Origin: Candidatus Treponema faecavium
Lineage (GTDB): Bacteria; Spirochaetota; Spirochaetia; Treponematales; Treponemataceae
Direction: 5' to 3'
Assembly (NCBI GenBank): GCA_019113455.1
Contig: DXHG01000196.1
Span: forward strand, 1-7,561
DNA length: 7,561 nucleotides
Shown here: positions 1 through 5,914 of the stretch, one piece after another
Numbering within the stretch: position 1 is the first letter of the stretch
How the letters are laid out: each line of letters begins with the position of its first letter
Position numbers and translations under genes: made by a program
Notes under the pieces: generated by a model
Databases searched by the model: none
What the model was told of the DNA's origin: nothing
What the model saw: the letters and a program-made list of their open reading frames with translations, nothing else

Positions 1-79
1 ATTGTTATTTTTTAAACGGGAAATGCAAAACAGGCAGTTTTCCGGCTTTGTATCGGGCAGAAACAGCGGCTGCCGCGGC

Positions 80-129
80 CTGTGACAACATCACAGAACC
101 GCGCGCGCGTCTGCGCTATGATAGGCGGC
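80..129 (+). promoter_or_regulatory. Candidate Crp/Fnr-type activated promoter of the ferredoxin operon
   Basis: Seen: a 6-bp inverted repeat CTGTGA-caaca-TCACAG at 80-96, and TATGAT (5 of 6 to the -10 consensus) at 117-122, which predicts a start near 129. The palindrome centre (88) is then near -41, the place where class II Crp/Fnr-family activators sit, and no good -35 hexamer is present at 94-99 (CAGAAC), as expected of an activator-dependent promoter. Known: Crp sites are TGTGA-N6-TCACA; the spacer here is 5, so the match is not canonical. Inferred: control of the Fe-S genes downstream by a Crp/Fnr-family regulator. The regulator is not in the window. Confidence 0.5.
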
Positions 130-152
130 AGAACAATCAAAAAGGAGTCTCA

Positions 153-362
153 ATGCCGTCTCACACAACGCGCCGAAAGGCCTCCGTAAATCAGGCGCTC
201 TGCGTCGCCTGCGGCTGCTGCGTCAAAGTCTGCCCGCGCAGCGCAATCGAAATCATACGCGGCGTCATGGCGCAGGTTAATCAGCACGCCTGCGTCGGCT
301 GCGGCAAATGCGCCGCGGAATGTCCCGCAAGCGTCATCGCCATGCAGGAGGTTCCCGCATGA
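153..362 (+). CDS. 2[4Fe-4S] bacterial-type ferredoxin, 69 aa
   Basis: A small cytoplasmic electron carrier. Seen: two complete cluster motifs of the form C-x2-C-x2-C-x3-C-P, with ligands C17, C20, C23, C27 and C47, C50, C53, C57; C22 is an additional cysteine inside the first motif. In clostridial-type ferredoxins the fourth Cys of each motif usually ligates the opposite cluster. The length, about 70 residues with a short basic N-terminus, fits a stand-alone ferredoxin. The ATG at 153 is chosen because AAAGGAG (141-147) lies 5 bases upstream; an in-frame extension back to position 48 would cross the predicted promoter and lacks such a site. The stop overlaps the next start (ATGA at 359-362), so the two are almost certainly co-transcribed and translationally coupled. 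Inferred: it exchanges electrons with the membrane Fe-S partner. The physiological donor and acceptor cannot be read from the sequence. Confidence 0.9.
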   Translation: MPSHTTRRKASVNQALCVACGCCVKVCPRSAIEIIRGVMAQVNQHACVGCGKCAAECPASVIAMQEVPA

Positions 363-934
363 AAAAACACTGGTACGACTATCTCTGGATTGCCTCGCTG
401 CTGTATCTGCTGCTGGGCTTTTTCAATATTCTGTTTGCGTGGCTGGGACTGCTGTGCTTTTTTATTCCCCTCAGTATTGCCGCCGTATCGGGCACAAAGG
501 GCTACTGCAGCCGTTATTGCGGCAGAGGGCAGCTGTTTGGCCTGCTCGGCGGGCGGTTTGGGCTCTCGCGGAAAAAGGACGTTCCCAACTGGATGAAAGG
601 AAAGGCGTTCCGCTCTGGGTTTCTCGTGTTTTTCCTTATTATGTTCTTTGTAATGCTGTGGAACACGTATCTCGTGTTCGCAGGCGCGCGGGATCTTACG
701 CAGGCTGTTACGCTGCTGTGGACGTTTGCGCTGCCGTGGGACTGGGCGTATCACGGCACGCTCTTTCATGCGGGTGCGGCGCAGTTTGCGTTTGGGTTTT
801 ACAGCGTCATGCTCACGTCCACGGTTTTAGGGCTTGCAACGATGGTGCTTTTTAAGCCGCGCAGCTGGTGCGTTTACTGCCCCATGGGAACGATGACGCA
901 GCTTATCTGCAGGATCAAAAGCAGGCGCGCCTGA
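359..934 (+). CDS. Small integral membrane 4Fe-4S-type protein (NapH/CcoG-like cysteine pairs), 191 aa
   Basis: A polytopic membrane protein likely to hold one Fe-S cluster. Seen: hydrophobic segments at about 8-26 and 28-44 (possibly a hairpin), 85-106 and 140-165. Each Cys pair follows a membrane segment: C50-x3-C54 in GYCSRYCGRGQLF, and C171-x2-C174 in WCVYCPMGT, four possible ligands in all. Basic stretches (RKK at 71-73, RIKSRR near the C-terminus) place the Cys-bearing loops in the cytoplasm by the positive-inside rule. Proteins annotated as 4Fe-4S binding membrane proteins, with CxxxCPRG and CxFCPMGT motifs, are familiar from anaerobes; here the first motif reads C-G where I expect C-P. 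SD AGGAGG (346-351) lies 7 bases before the ATG at 359, inside the ferredoxin gene. Inferred: a membrane docking or electron-transfer partner of that ferredoxin. No catalytic domain is visible and the reaction is unknown. Confidence 0.8.
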   Translation: MKKHWYDYLWIASLLYLLLGFFNILFAWLGLLCFFIPLSIAAVSGTKGYCSRYCGRGQLFGLLGGRFGLSRKKDVPNWMKGKAFRSGFLVFFLIMFFVMLWNTYLVFAGARDLTQAVTLLWTFALPWDWAYHGTLFHAGAAQFAFGFYSVMLTSTVLGLATMVLFKPRSWCVYCPMGTMTQLICRIKSRRA

Positions 935-948
935 CACGAGAGGTGGTT

Positions 949-1025
949 TGCGCTGCGCGCACAGCTTTTTCCTTTGCAGGTTTCCTGCGGGGTGATTTCT
1001 GCGCTTGCACGCGGGCGTTTTTTTT
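949..1025 (+). terminator. Possible weak intrinsic terminators after the Fe-S operon
   Basis: Two U-tract candidates follow the operon stop at 934. The first is GCTG-cgcgca-CAGC (952-965) running straight into TTTTT (966-970); the stem is only 4 bp. The second is a short GC stem within 1000-1017 followed by eight T residues (1018-1025); several weak folds are possible, some relying on G-T pairs. A further hairpin, GCAGG-ttt-CCTGC (976-988), lies between them. Neither is strong alone, but together they are the only termination signals before the ilvC promoter. Confidence 0.4.
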
Positions 1026-1128
1026 CTTTCTTATTCTCTGTACGAGTCGCTGCGGAATATGTACTGCGTTTGGCACGCACACGGTGTTTCTTTGCAGGTC
1101 TCTGCGGGTATTTGCTGTGCAGTACGCG
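957..1128 (+). repeat. Two imperfect ~57-bp direct repeats in the non-coding spacer
   Basis: The stretch 935-1190 holds no gene I can support. Segments 957-1013 and 1073-1128 align loosely over their whole length. They share CTTTGCAGGT (972-981 and 1090-1099), CTGCGGG (985-991 and 1102-1108), similar flanks and a terminal CGCG, and each forms a small GCAG/CTGC hairpin. The second copy lies mostly inside a 7-bp inverted repeat, GTACTGC (1061-1067) and GCAGTAC (1119-1125). This could be a decayed duplication or chance similarity in T- and GC-rich sequence. Confidence 0.4.
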
Positions 1129-1192
1129 TGTATCCTGGCGGCAGCGGTAAAATGGGCGGTCTTTATATTAACTGCATAAACAGCAGTATGTC

Positions 1193-1249
1193 TTTACTTA
1201 AACGTCTGTTTAGGCTATAGTAACAGCTATGTACGGCGCGCGCTGTACA
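1193..1249 (+). promoter_or_regulatory. ilvC promoter with two inverted repeats (candidate operators)
   Basis: Seen: TTTACT (1193-1198), a 17-bp spacer and TATAGT (1216-1221), predicting a start near 1228 and a 105-base leader. A 7-bp stem, CTTAAAC-gtct-GTTTAGG (1197-1214, one G-T pair), fills the space between -35 and -10. A near-perfect 20-bp palindrome (TGTACGGC at 1230-1237 and GCTGTACA at 1242-1249, separated by GCGC) begins at about +3. Inferred: one or both bind a repressor, or the second is a 5' RNA hairpin. ACAGC (1223-1227) can pair alternatively with GCTGT (1242-1246). No branched-chain leader peptide or known riboswitch was recognised. Confidence 0.6.
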
Positions 1250-1332
1250 AACGGCGGCGCATATTCTGCGGACATGGCGGTGTTTCTTTCGTACGCATTG
1301 TCATGTCAGCGGCTGAAGGTGGTACTTATATT

Positions 1333-2820
1333 ATGGAAAAGAAAAATTATTTTAACGCTATCCCGTGGCGGGAAGCACTGCAGCAGCTGGGACACTGCCG
1401 TTTTATGGACCGCGCCGAATTCAGCGACGGCACAAACGCGCTCAAAGGCAAAAAAATCGTTATTGTCGGCTGCGGCGCGCAGGGGCTCAATCAGGGGCTC
1501 AACCTGCGCGATTCTGGTCTTGACGTGGGCTACGCGCTCCGCGAGTCTGCCATTACCGAAAAACGGCAGAGCTACCGCAGCGCTGTTGAAAACGGATTCA
1601 AGGTCGGCACATACGAAGAAATGATTCCCGCAGCTGACGTCGTAGGCAATCTTACGCCGGATAAGCAGCACTCAAACGTGCTTGAAAAAGTCATTCCGCT
1701 TATGAAAAAAGGCGCGGCGCTGTGGTACAGCCATGGCTTTAATATCGTCGAAGAAGGGATGCAGATACGGCCTGACATAACTGTCGTGATGATGGCGCCC
1801 AAAGGCCCGGGCTCCGAAGTGCGCACGGAATACCAGCGCGGCTTCGGTATTCCCACGCTCATCGCGGTGCATCCGGTAAATGATCCCGAGGGCAAGGGCT
1901 GGCCGATTGCCAAGGCTCTCGCCGTTGCCACGGGCGGCAGCCGCGCAGGCGTGCTTGAGTCTTCGTTTGTCGCGGAAGTCAAGTCTGACCTCATGGGCGA
2001 ACAGACGATACTGTGCGGTATGCTGCAGACGGGTTCTCTTTTGTGCTTTGACAAAATGGTAGAAAAAGGCATAGACAAAGGCTACGCCGCCAGGCTCATC
2101 CAGTACGGCTGGGAAACGATTACCGAGGCGCTCAAGTGGGGCGGCATCACCGGCATGATGGATCGGCTGTCAAATCCCGCCAAGCTCAAGGCGCACGAGC
2201 TTGCAAAAGAGCTTAAAACGATTATGAAAGACCTGTATCACAAGCATCAGGACGATATTATTTCCGGCGAGTTCAGCCGTGTCATGATGGAAGACTGGGC
2301 GAACGACGACATCAAGCTGCTCACGTGGCGCGAGGCGACCGGCAAGACGGCGTTTGAACAGACGCCCGCAGGTTCCATGGAGATACGCGAGCAGGAATAC
2401 TTTGACCACGGTATTCTCATGGCGGCGATGGTAGAAGCAGGGGTGGAGCTCGCGTTTGAAACGATGGTAGAAGCCGGTATCAAGCCCGAAAGCGCTTATT
2501 ACGAATCGCTGCACGAGGTGCCGCTTATCGCGAATCTTATCAGCCGCAAAAAGCTCTACGAAATGAACAAAGTTATTTCCGACACGGCGGAATACGGCTG
2601 CTATCTGTTTGACAACGCCTGCCGCCCGCTGCTCAAAGACTTTATGGCAAAAATAGACACGGATGTTATCGGCAAGGGGCTTGACCTTACGGATACGGGA
2701 GTTTCCAACCAGGAACTGGTTGCCGTAAACGCAGAGATACGCAATCATCCGGTGGAAATTGTCGGCGTAAAGCTCCGCGGCTACATGACTGCGATGAAGG
2801 CGATCACGTTCGCCAGGTAA
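1333..2820 (+). CDS. ilvC: Ketol-acid reductoisomerase, class II (long form), 495 aa
   Basis: Converts 2-acetolactate and 2-aceto-2-hydroxybutyrate to the dihydroxy acids of valine/leucine and isoleucine synthesis, using NADPH and Mg2+ in the cytoplasm. Seen: Rossmann motif VGCGAQGLNQG at about 45-55; cofactor loop R70, R78, S80, the positions typical of NADPH use (E. coli K69 is E71 here); H134 and K157; Mg ligands D219, E223, E391, E395; S416. These match E. coli IlvC at a constant +2 offset, and the length (E. coli 491) with a duplicated C-terminal helical region marks class II. The ATG at 1333 follows GAAGGTGG (1315-1322) at about 10 bases and gives the MxxxNYFN start typical of the family; an in-frame ATG at 1303 lacks an SD. 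The gene stands alone, with no ilvB, ilvN, ilvD or leu neighbour here, between its own promoter and terminator. Confidence 0.97.
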   Translation: MEKKNYFNAIPWREALQQLGHCRFMDRAEFSDGTNALKGKKIVIVGCGAQGLNQGLNLRDSGLDVGYALRESAITEKRQSYRSAVENGFKVGTYEEMIPAADVVGNLTPDKQHSNVLEKVIPLMKKGAALWYSHGFNIVEEGMQIRPDITVVMMAPKGPGSEVRTEYQRGFGIPTLIAVHPVNDPEGKGWPIAKALAVATGGSRAGVLESSFVAEVKSDLMGEQTILCGMLQTGSLLCFDKMVEKGIDKGYAARLIQYGWETITEALKWGGITGMMDRLSNPAKLKAHELAKELKTIMKDLYHKHQDDIISGEFSRVMMEDWANDDIKLLTWREATGKTAFEQTPAGSMEIREQEYFDHGILMAAMVEAGVELAFETMVEAGIKPESAYYESLHEVPLIANLISRKKLYEMNKVISDTAEYGCYLFDNACRPLLKDFMAKIDTDVIGKGLDLTDTGVSNQELVAVNAEIRNHPVEIVGVKLRGYMTAMKAITFAR

Positions 2821-2836
2821 CACGATTTCTGTCAAC

Positions 2837-2894
2837 GTGCCGCGCATAACGCGCGGGCATTGGACACGCCTGCTGACAAAAGACGCCCAGCAGG
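2837..2894 (+). other. Two hairpins in the ilvC 3' untranslated region
   Basis: Between the ilvC stop and its terminator are two stable stems. TGCCGCGC (2838-2845) pairs with 2851-2859 around ATAAC, with one bulged G and a flanking G-T pair. CCTGCTG (2869-2875) pairs perfectly with CAGCAGG (2888-2894) around 12 bases. Neither is followed by a U-tract, so they are not terminators themselves. Inferred: 3'-end stabilising structures or relics of older terminators. Confidence 0.5.
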
Positions 2895-2912
2895 GTATTA
2901 CATTGCATATAG

Positions 2913-2977
2913 AAAAGGAATGAATCCGGCTGCGCTCCCTGTTAATATGGAGCGTAACTCAGATTCGTTCCTTTTTT
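2913..2977 (+). terminator. Strong bipartite intrinsic terminator of ilvC
   Basis: The outer stem pairs AAAAGGAATGAATC (2913-2926) with GATTCGTTCCTTTT (2962-2975), with one T-G wobble. The inner stem pairs CGCTCC (2933-2938) with GGAGCG (2949-2954), extended by a G-T pair, around a 10-base loop. It ends in a run of six T (2972-2977), four of which also pair with the upstream A-run. The A-rich 5' arm would give partial activity on the other strand as well. Confidence 0.9.
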
Positions 2978-3019
2978 GTATGCACAGCAACGTATGCACA
3001 GCAACGTATGCACAGCAAA
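2978..3019 (+). repeat. Three tandem copies of a 14-bp repeat
   Basis: GTATGCACAGCAAC occurs at 2978-2991, 2992-3005 and 3006-3019; the first two are identical and the third differs only in its last base (A for C). The array starts at the base after the ilvC terminator U-tract and lies about 105 bp upstream of the pfp -35. A 14-bp unit is not a codon multiple and no gene covers it, so it is a candidate variable-number locus. The remainder of the spacer, 3020-3120, shows nothing I recognise. Confidence 0.9.
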
Positions 3020-3125
3020 CCGCACCAGGCCTGCAGTCAGGGCAGCGGCGTTTACTTTACTACAGATTAAGAAAAGTATGACCAGAGGCTTGCTGCATAG
3101 CCAGAGCTGCAGAGTCAAACAATAC

Positions 3126-3177
3126 TTGCAAGACACCGTATTATCAGGTACAATATCCGCATACTTTATATGAGGAG
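3126..3177 (+). promoter_or_regulatory. pfp promoter and ribosome-binding site
   Basis: TTGCAA (3126-3131), a 17-bp spacer and TACAAT (3149-3154) predict a start near 3161 and a 23-base leader. The leader carries GAGGAG (3172-3177), 6 bases before the ATG. The -35 lies in the palindrome CTTGCAAG (3125-3132), which recurs at the divergent promoters at 5877-5884. Confidence 0.7.
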
Positions 3178-3183
3178 ATTTTC

Positions 3184-4845
3184 ATGGCAAAGATATCCGC
3201 TCTTCAGCAGGCGCGCTACGCGTATACGCCTAAGCTGCCTGCCGTGCTGCTCAACGATCCGGCAGATATAGCCATTCAATTTGGCAAGCCGACAGAGGCT
3301 GTTGCCGATCAGGCTGAACTGAAACAGCTTTTTGCGCATACATACGGCAAACCGGAAGCCGTTTTTATAAAAGGCAGCAACCCTGATGCCAACAAAAAAA
3401 TCCGCGTCGGCGTTATTCTTTCCGGCGGACAGGCGCCCGGCGGCCATAACGTTATCGCCGGTCTATACGACGGCGTAAAGAAGGGCAACCCCGCCTCGGA
3501 AGTGTTCGGCTTTCTCGGCGGCCCTTCCGGTCTTATTGAAGGACAGTATAAGCAGTTTGACGATGCGTTTATCAACGAATACCGCAATACCGGCGGCTTT
3601 GACATTATCGGTTCGGGCCGCACCAAGATAGAAACGCCTGAGCAGGTAGCCGCTTCCGTAGAAACGGCAAAGAAGCTTGACCTTGACGCTATCGTTATCA
3701 TCGGCGGCGACGACTCAAATACGAACGCGGCGCTGCTCGCCGAGCATTTTACCGCGAACGGCATCAAGACGCGCGTTATCGGCGTTCCCAAAACGATTGA
3801 CGGAGACCTCAAGAACGAACAGATTGAAACGAGTTTCGGCTTTGACACGGCGACAAAAACATACTCGGAGCTTATCGGCAATATTGAGCGCGACGCGAAC
3901 AGCGCAAAGAAATACTGGCACTTCATTAAGCTCATGGGACGTTCGGCAAGCCATATCGCGCTTGAGTGCGCGCTGCAGACGCAGCCCAACGTGTGCCTGA
4001 TTTCGGAAGAAATAGAAGCGAAAAAAATGACGCTGCGCCAGATTACCGCCGACCTCTGTGCCGTTATCGCCAAGCGCGCCGAAAACAACGAGAACTTCGG
4101 CATTATCCTTATTCCCGAAGGTCTTGTCGAATTTATCCCTGAGATGAAGTCGCTCATTGCGGAGCTTAACGACACGATGGCGAAAAACGAAGCCGCATTC
4201 AACGCGCTTGCGGACTTTGCCGCAAAGAAAGCATGGCTCAAAGACAACCTTTCCGCCGCATCGTACGAAACGTTCGACTCATTGCCTGACGCCATCGCGG
4301 CGCAGTTCCTTGCAGACCGCGACCCGCACGGCAACGTGCAGGTATCGCGCATCGACACGGAAAAACTGCTTTCGCTTATGGTTGAGCAGAAGCTTGCCGA
4401 AATGAAAAAAGCTGGAACATACACGGGCAAGTTCAGCTCATACTGCCATTTCTTCGGTTATGAGGGCCGCTGCGCATTCCCGTCGAACTTTGACGCGGAC
4501 TACTGCTACGCTCTCGGCTATACCGCGTTCCTGCTTATTGCCGGCGGCGTTACCGGCTATCTGTCTTCCGTGCGCAACCTGATTGCGCCTGCAAAGGAAT
4601 GGACGGCGGGCGGTATTCCCCTCACGATGATGATGAATATGGAACAGCGCCACGGCGCAAAGAAACCCGTTATCCGCAAGGCGCTTGTAGAGCTTAACGG
4701 CAAGCCGTTTAAGGAATACGCCGCGCACCGCGACGAATGGGCGGTGCACACGAGCTTTGTGTTCCCCGGCGCCATTCAGTATTACGGTCCTGCAGAAGTG
4801 TGCGACCAGCCTACCTGCACGCTGAAACTTGAACACACAAAATAG
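3184..4845 (+). CDS. pfp: Pyrophosphate-dependent phosphofructokinase, long form, 553 aa
   Basis: Diphosphate--fructose-6-phosphate 1-phosphotransferase: reversible phosphorylation of fructose 6-phosphate to the 1,6-bisphosphate with PPi, in the cytoplasm, serving both glycolysis and gluconeogenesis. Seen: phosphate loop SGGQAPGGHN (80-89); GGDDSN (174-179), whose second Asp replaces the residue found in ATP-dependent enzymes; PKTIDGD (202-208), with the Lys typical of PPi enzymes and the catalytic Asp of TIDGD; MGR (251-253) and PEG (311-313) for fructose 6-phosphate; GYEGRCAFPSNFDADY (425-440), typical of the long PPi-PFK clade. Length near 550 fits the family found in plants, Borrelia and Treponema, in which PPi-PFK is an established glycolytic enzyme. 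The start is fixed by SD GAGGAG. It forms a single-gene unit, ending tail-to-tail with the M28 peptidase gene. Confidence 0.97.
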   Translation: MAKISALQQARYAYTPKLPAVLLNDPADIAIQFGKPTEAVADQAELKQLFAHTYGKPEAVFIKGSNPDANKKIRVGVILSGGQAPGGHNVIAGLYDGVKKGNPASEVFGFLGGPSGLIEGQYKQFDDAFINEYRNTGGFDIIGSGRTKIETPEQVAASVETAKKLDLDAIVIIGGDDSNTNAALLAEHFTANGIKTRVIGVPKTIDGDLKNEQIETSFGFDTATKTYSELIGNIERDANSAKKYWHFIKLMGRSASHIALECALQTQPNVCLISEEIEAKKMTLRQITADLCAVIAKRAENNENFGIILIPEGLVEFIPEMKSLIAELNDTMAKNEAAFNALADFAAKKAWLKDNLSAASYETFDSLPDAIAAQFLADRDPHGNVQVSRIDTEKLLSLMVEQKLAEMKKAGTYTGKFSSYCHFFGYEGRCAFPSNFDADYCYALGYTAFLLIAGGVTGYLSSVRNLIAPAKEWTAGGIPLTMMMNMEQRHGAKKPVIRKALVELNGKPFKEYAAHRDEWAVHTSFVFPGAIQYYGPAEVCDQPTCTLKLEHTK

Positions 4846-4891
4846 CGTTTTACACGTTACTTTTCATACTTACGTTGTAAGTTAAACACTG

Positions 4892-4929
4892 CAGCGGGGC
4901 GTTTATGCGTAAACGTCCCGCTGTTTTTT
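4892..4929 (+). terminator. Intrinsic terminator of pfp, probably bidirectional
   Basis: A 14-bp stem, CAGCGGGGCGTTTA (4892-4905) with TAAACGTCCCGCTG (4910-4923), has one G-T pair, a TGCG loop and six T (4924-4929). It sits between the converging pfp and M28 stop codons and is the only strong stem available to stop M28 transcription, although the - strand U-tract is poor. A second, smaller perfect stem, ACTTAC-gtt-GTAAGT (4868-4882), lies just before it. Confidence 0.93.
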
Positions 4930-4936
4930 ATTCCCG

Positions 4937-5791
4937 CTACGCGGTCGTAAGCAGCTGCGCCAGATTATCCAGCAGGCGCTGCATCAGCTTGAACGCGCTT
5001 TCCGTGAGATTATCGATATTGTCATCCGCGGTGTGCATATGCCGCCACGTGAGCGGCAGCCGGTCATGCACGTCTGCGGCGCAGCGCATGACGCTTTCGG
5101 GCGAAAGGCTCCCGCGTGTCAGCGCGTAGCTGTAGGCGGAGGCTTCTTCCGCAGGCAGAACCGTAAACGCGGCTGCAGGGATACCGCACGCCATAAACGC
5201 GGCATTGTCGCTGTACGGCACCGGCAGCGTCATCCAGCGCCCGAGCGACGTCTGCGACGCAAGCGAACGCGCGCGCTGGATCAGGCTGCTATAGCGGCGC
5301 ACAAAGCGTTTGTCTCCCGGCGGCACGGAAGCGCGGTCGGACACAATGAGCACATCGCCGCGCCCGCAGCAGTCAAACACATACACGTCATCGTTCGTGA
5401 TGCCAAGCCTCCGGAAGCGGTTTGCCAGCTGATACGAGCCGAGTTCCGCAACGCCGGGCAGTTCCTCGCCGTCTGAGAATATAATGCGCACGTTATGTAT
5501 GCTTTTAAACTGCAAGAGGCGCGCCGCCCAGTCCATGATCTGAAACACCGCCGCGCTGTTGTCGTTTGCGCCCGGGCTTCCTTCGGCGCGGTCATAATGC
5601 GCAATAACGGTCTTTATCTTAAACATGGGGTTGTAGCACGAAGCAGGATACTGCACATAAATGTGGCGGGCGTTTCCTTCGGGAATCACCGCCGTCGAAA
5701 TGCCTGCCGCGCCCAGCCGCTCCTGAATAAACCGGCAGCGGTCGCAGCCGGGGTCAATAAACGCATGAAAATCAGCGGGAAGAAAATTCAT
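4937..5791 (-). CDS. M28-family zinc aminopeptidase/peptidase, 284 aa
   Basis: A di-zinc exopeptidase fold. Seen, in order: AHYDR (H65, D67), PGANDNSA (D77), SDGEEL (E109 as general base, E110 as ligand), FDCCGRG (D140), YSDNAAFMACGIPA (193-206, the usual M28 substrate-side segment) and MHTADDNIDNL (H253). All ligands expected of M28 enzymes are therefore present. There is no signal peptide or membrane segment, so a cytoplasmic peptidase is likely; the substrate is unknown. The open frame continues for 278 codons upstream, but that part lies antisense to hslO and looks non-coding. The ATG at 5791 is preferred because MNFLPADFHAF looks like a natural N-terminus and is the first in-frame start below the predicted promoter. 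It has no SD of its own; the nearest AGGAG is at 5834-5830. Some M28-like proteins are cyclases or receptors, but the intact catalytic set favours a peptidase. Confidence 0.88.
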   Translation of the reverse strand: MNFLPADFHAFIDPGCDRCRFIQERLGAAGISTAVIPEGNARHIYVQYPASCYNPMFKIKTVIAHYDRAEGSPGANDNSAAVFQIMDWAARLLQFKSIHNVRIIFSDGEELPGVAELGSYQLANRFRRLGITNDDVYVFDCCGRGDVLIVSDRASVPPGDKRFVRRYSSLIQRARSLASQTSLGRWMTLPVPYSDNAAFMACGIPAAAFTVLPAEEASAYSYALTRGSLSPESVMRCAADVHDRLPLTWRHMHTADDNIDNLTESAFKLMQRLLDNLAQLLTTA

Positions 5792-5847
5792 ATATTCAGT
5801 ATCGGACGCAGCGCTGCCAAACGCAAGCGCTCCTGACTGCGCAGCGT

Positions 5848-5883
5848 AACTGCCAGTATCCTGCCCGCGTGCAGCTCTTGCAA
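5848..5883 (-). promoter_or_regulatory. Predicted promoter of the M28 peptidase gene
   Basis: On the - strand, TTGCAA (5883 to 5878), a 17-bp spacer and GATACT (5860 to 5855) predict a start near 5848 and a 57-base leader. The -35 is the same palindromic hexamer used by the hslO promoter on the other strand. The leader contains AGGAG (5834-5830), which is too far from the ATG to serve it directly. Confidence 0.5.
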
Positions 5884-5913
5884 GGTGCAGGCCTTGCCCT
5901 GTATAGTAATTGC
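5878..5913 (+). promoter_or_regulatory. Predicted hslO promoter giving a nearly leaderless transcript
   Basis: TTGCAA (5878-5883), an 18-bp spacer and TATAGT (5902-5907) predict a start near 5913, two bases before the hslO ATG at 5915. No Shine-Dalgarno sequence precedes that ATG, which is consistent with leaderless translation if the promoter call is right. Confidence 0.55.
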
Positions 5914-5914
5914 T

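Noticed and set aside
17..44. Hairpin with CGGGAAATGC pairing to GCA-g-TTTTCCG at the left edge
   Set aside because: It forms about 10 bp with a bulge and wobble, but there is no U-tract on either strand and no upstream gene in view, so no role can be assigned.
281..769. - strand frame of 162 codons across the Fe-S operon
   Set aside because: It is antisense to two genes with clear motifs and SDs, and its basic, low-complexity residues are typical of a shadow frame.
868..1179. + strand frame of 103 codons after the membrane Fe-S protein
   Set aside because: It starts inside the preceding gene, has no SD, and its Phe/Cys-rich sequence comes from T-runs that look like termination signals.
1315..1326. 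GGTGGTAC resembling the T-box core just before ilvC
   Set aside because: The CGCG that should follow is absent, no specifier stem or antiterminator was found, and the segment simply acts as the SD region.
1229..1624. + strand frame starting in the ilvC leader that contains Val-Val-Leu-Ile-Leu near the ilvC start
   Set aside because: It looks like a branched-chain leader peptide at first, but it has no SD, runs far into ilvC out of frame, and is not followed by attenuator stems.
3309..4430. Long - strand open frame of 373 codons within pfp
   Set aside because: Ser/Ala/Ile-rich mirror of a highly conserved enzyme gene, with no SD or motif; a shadow frame.
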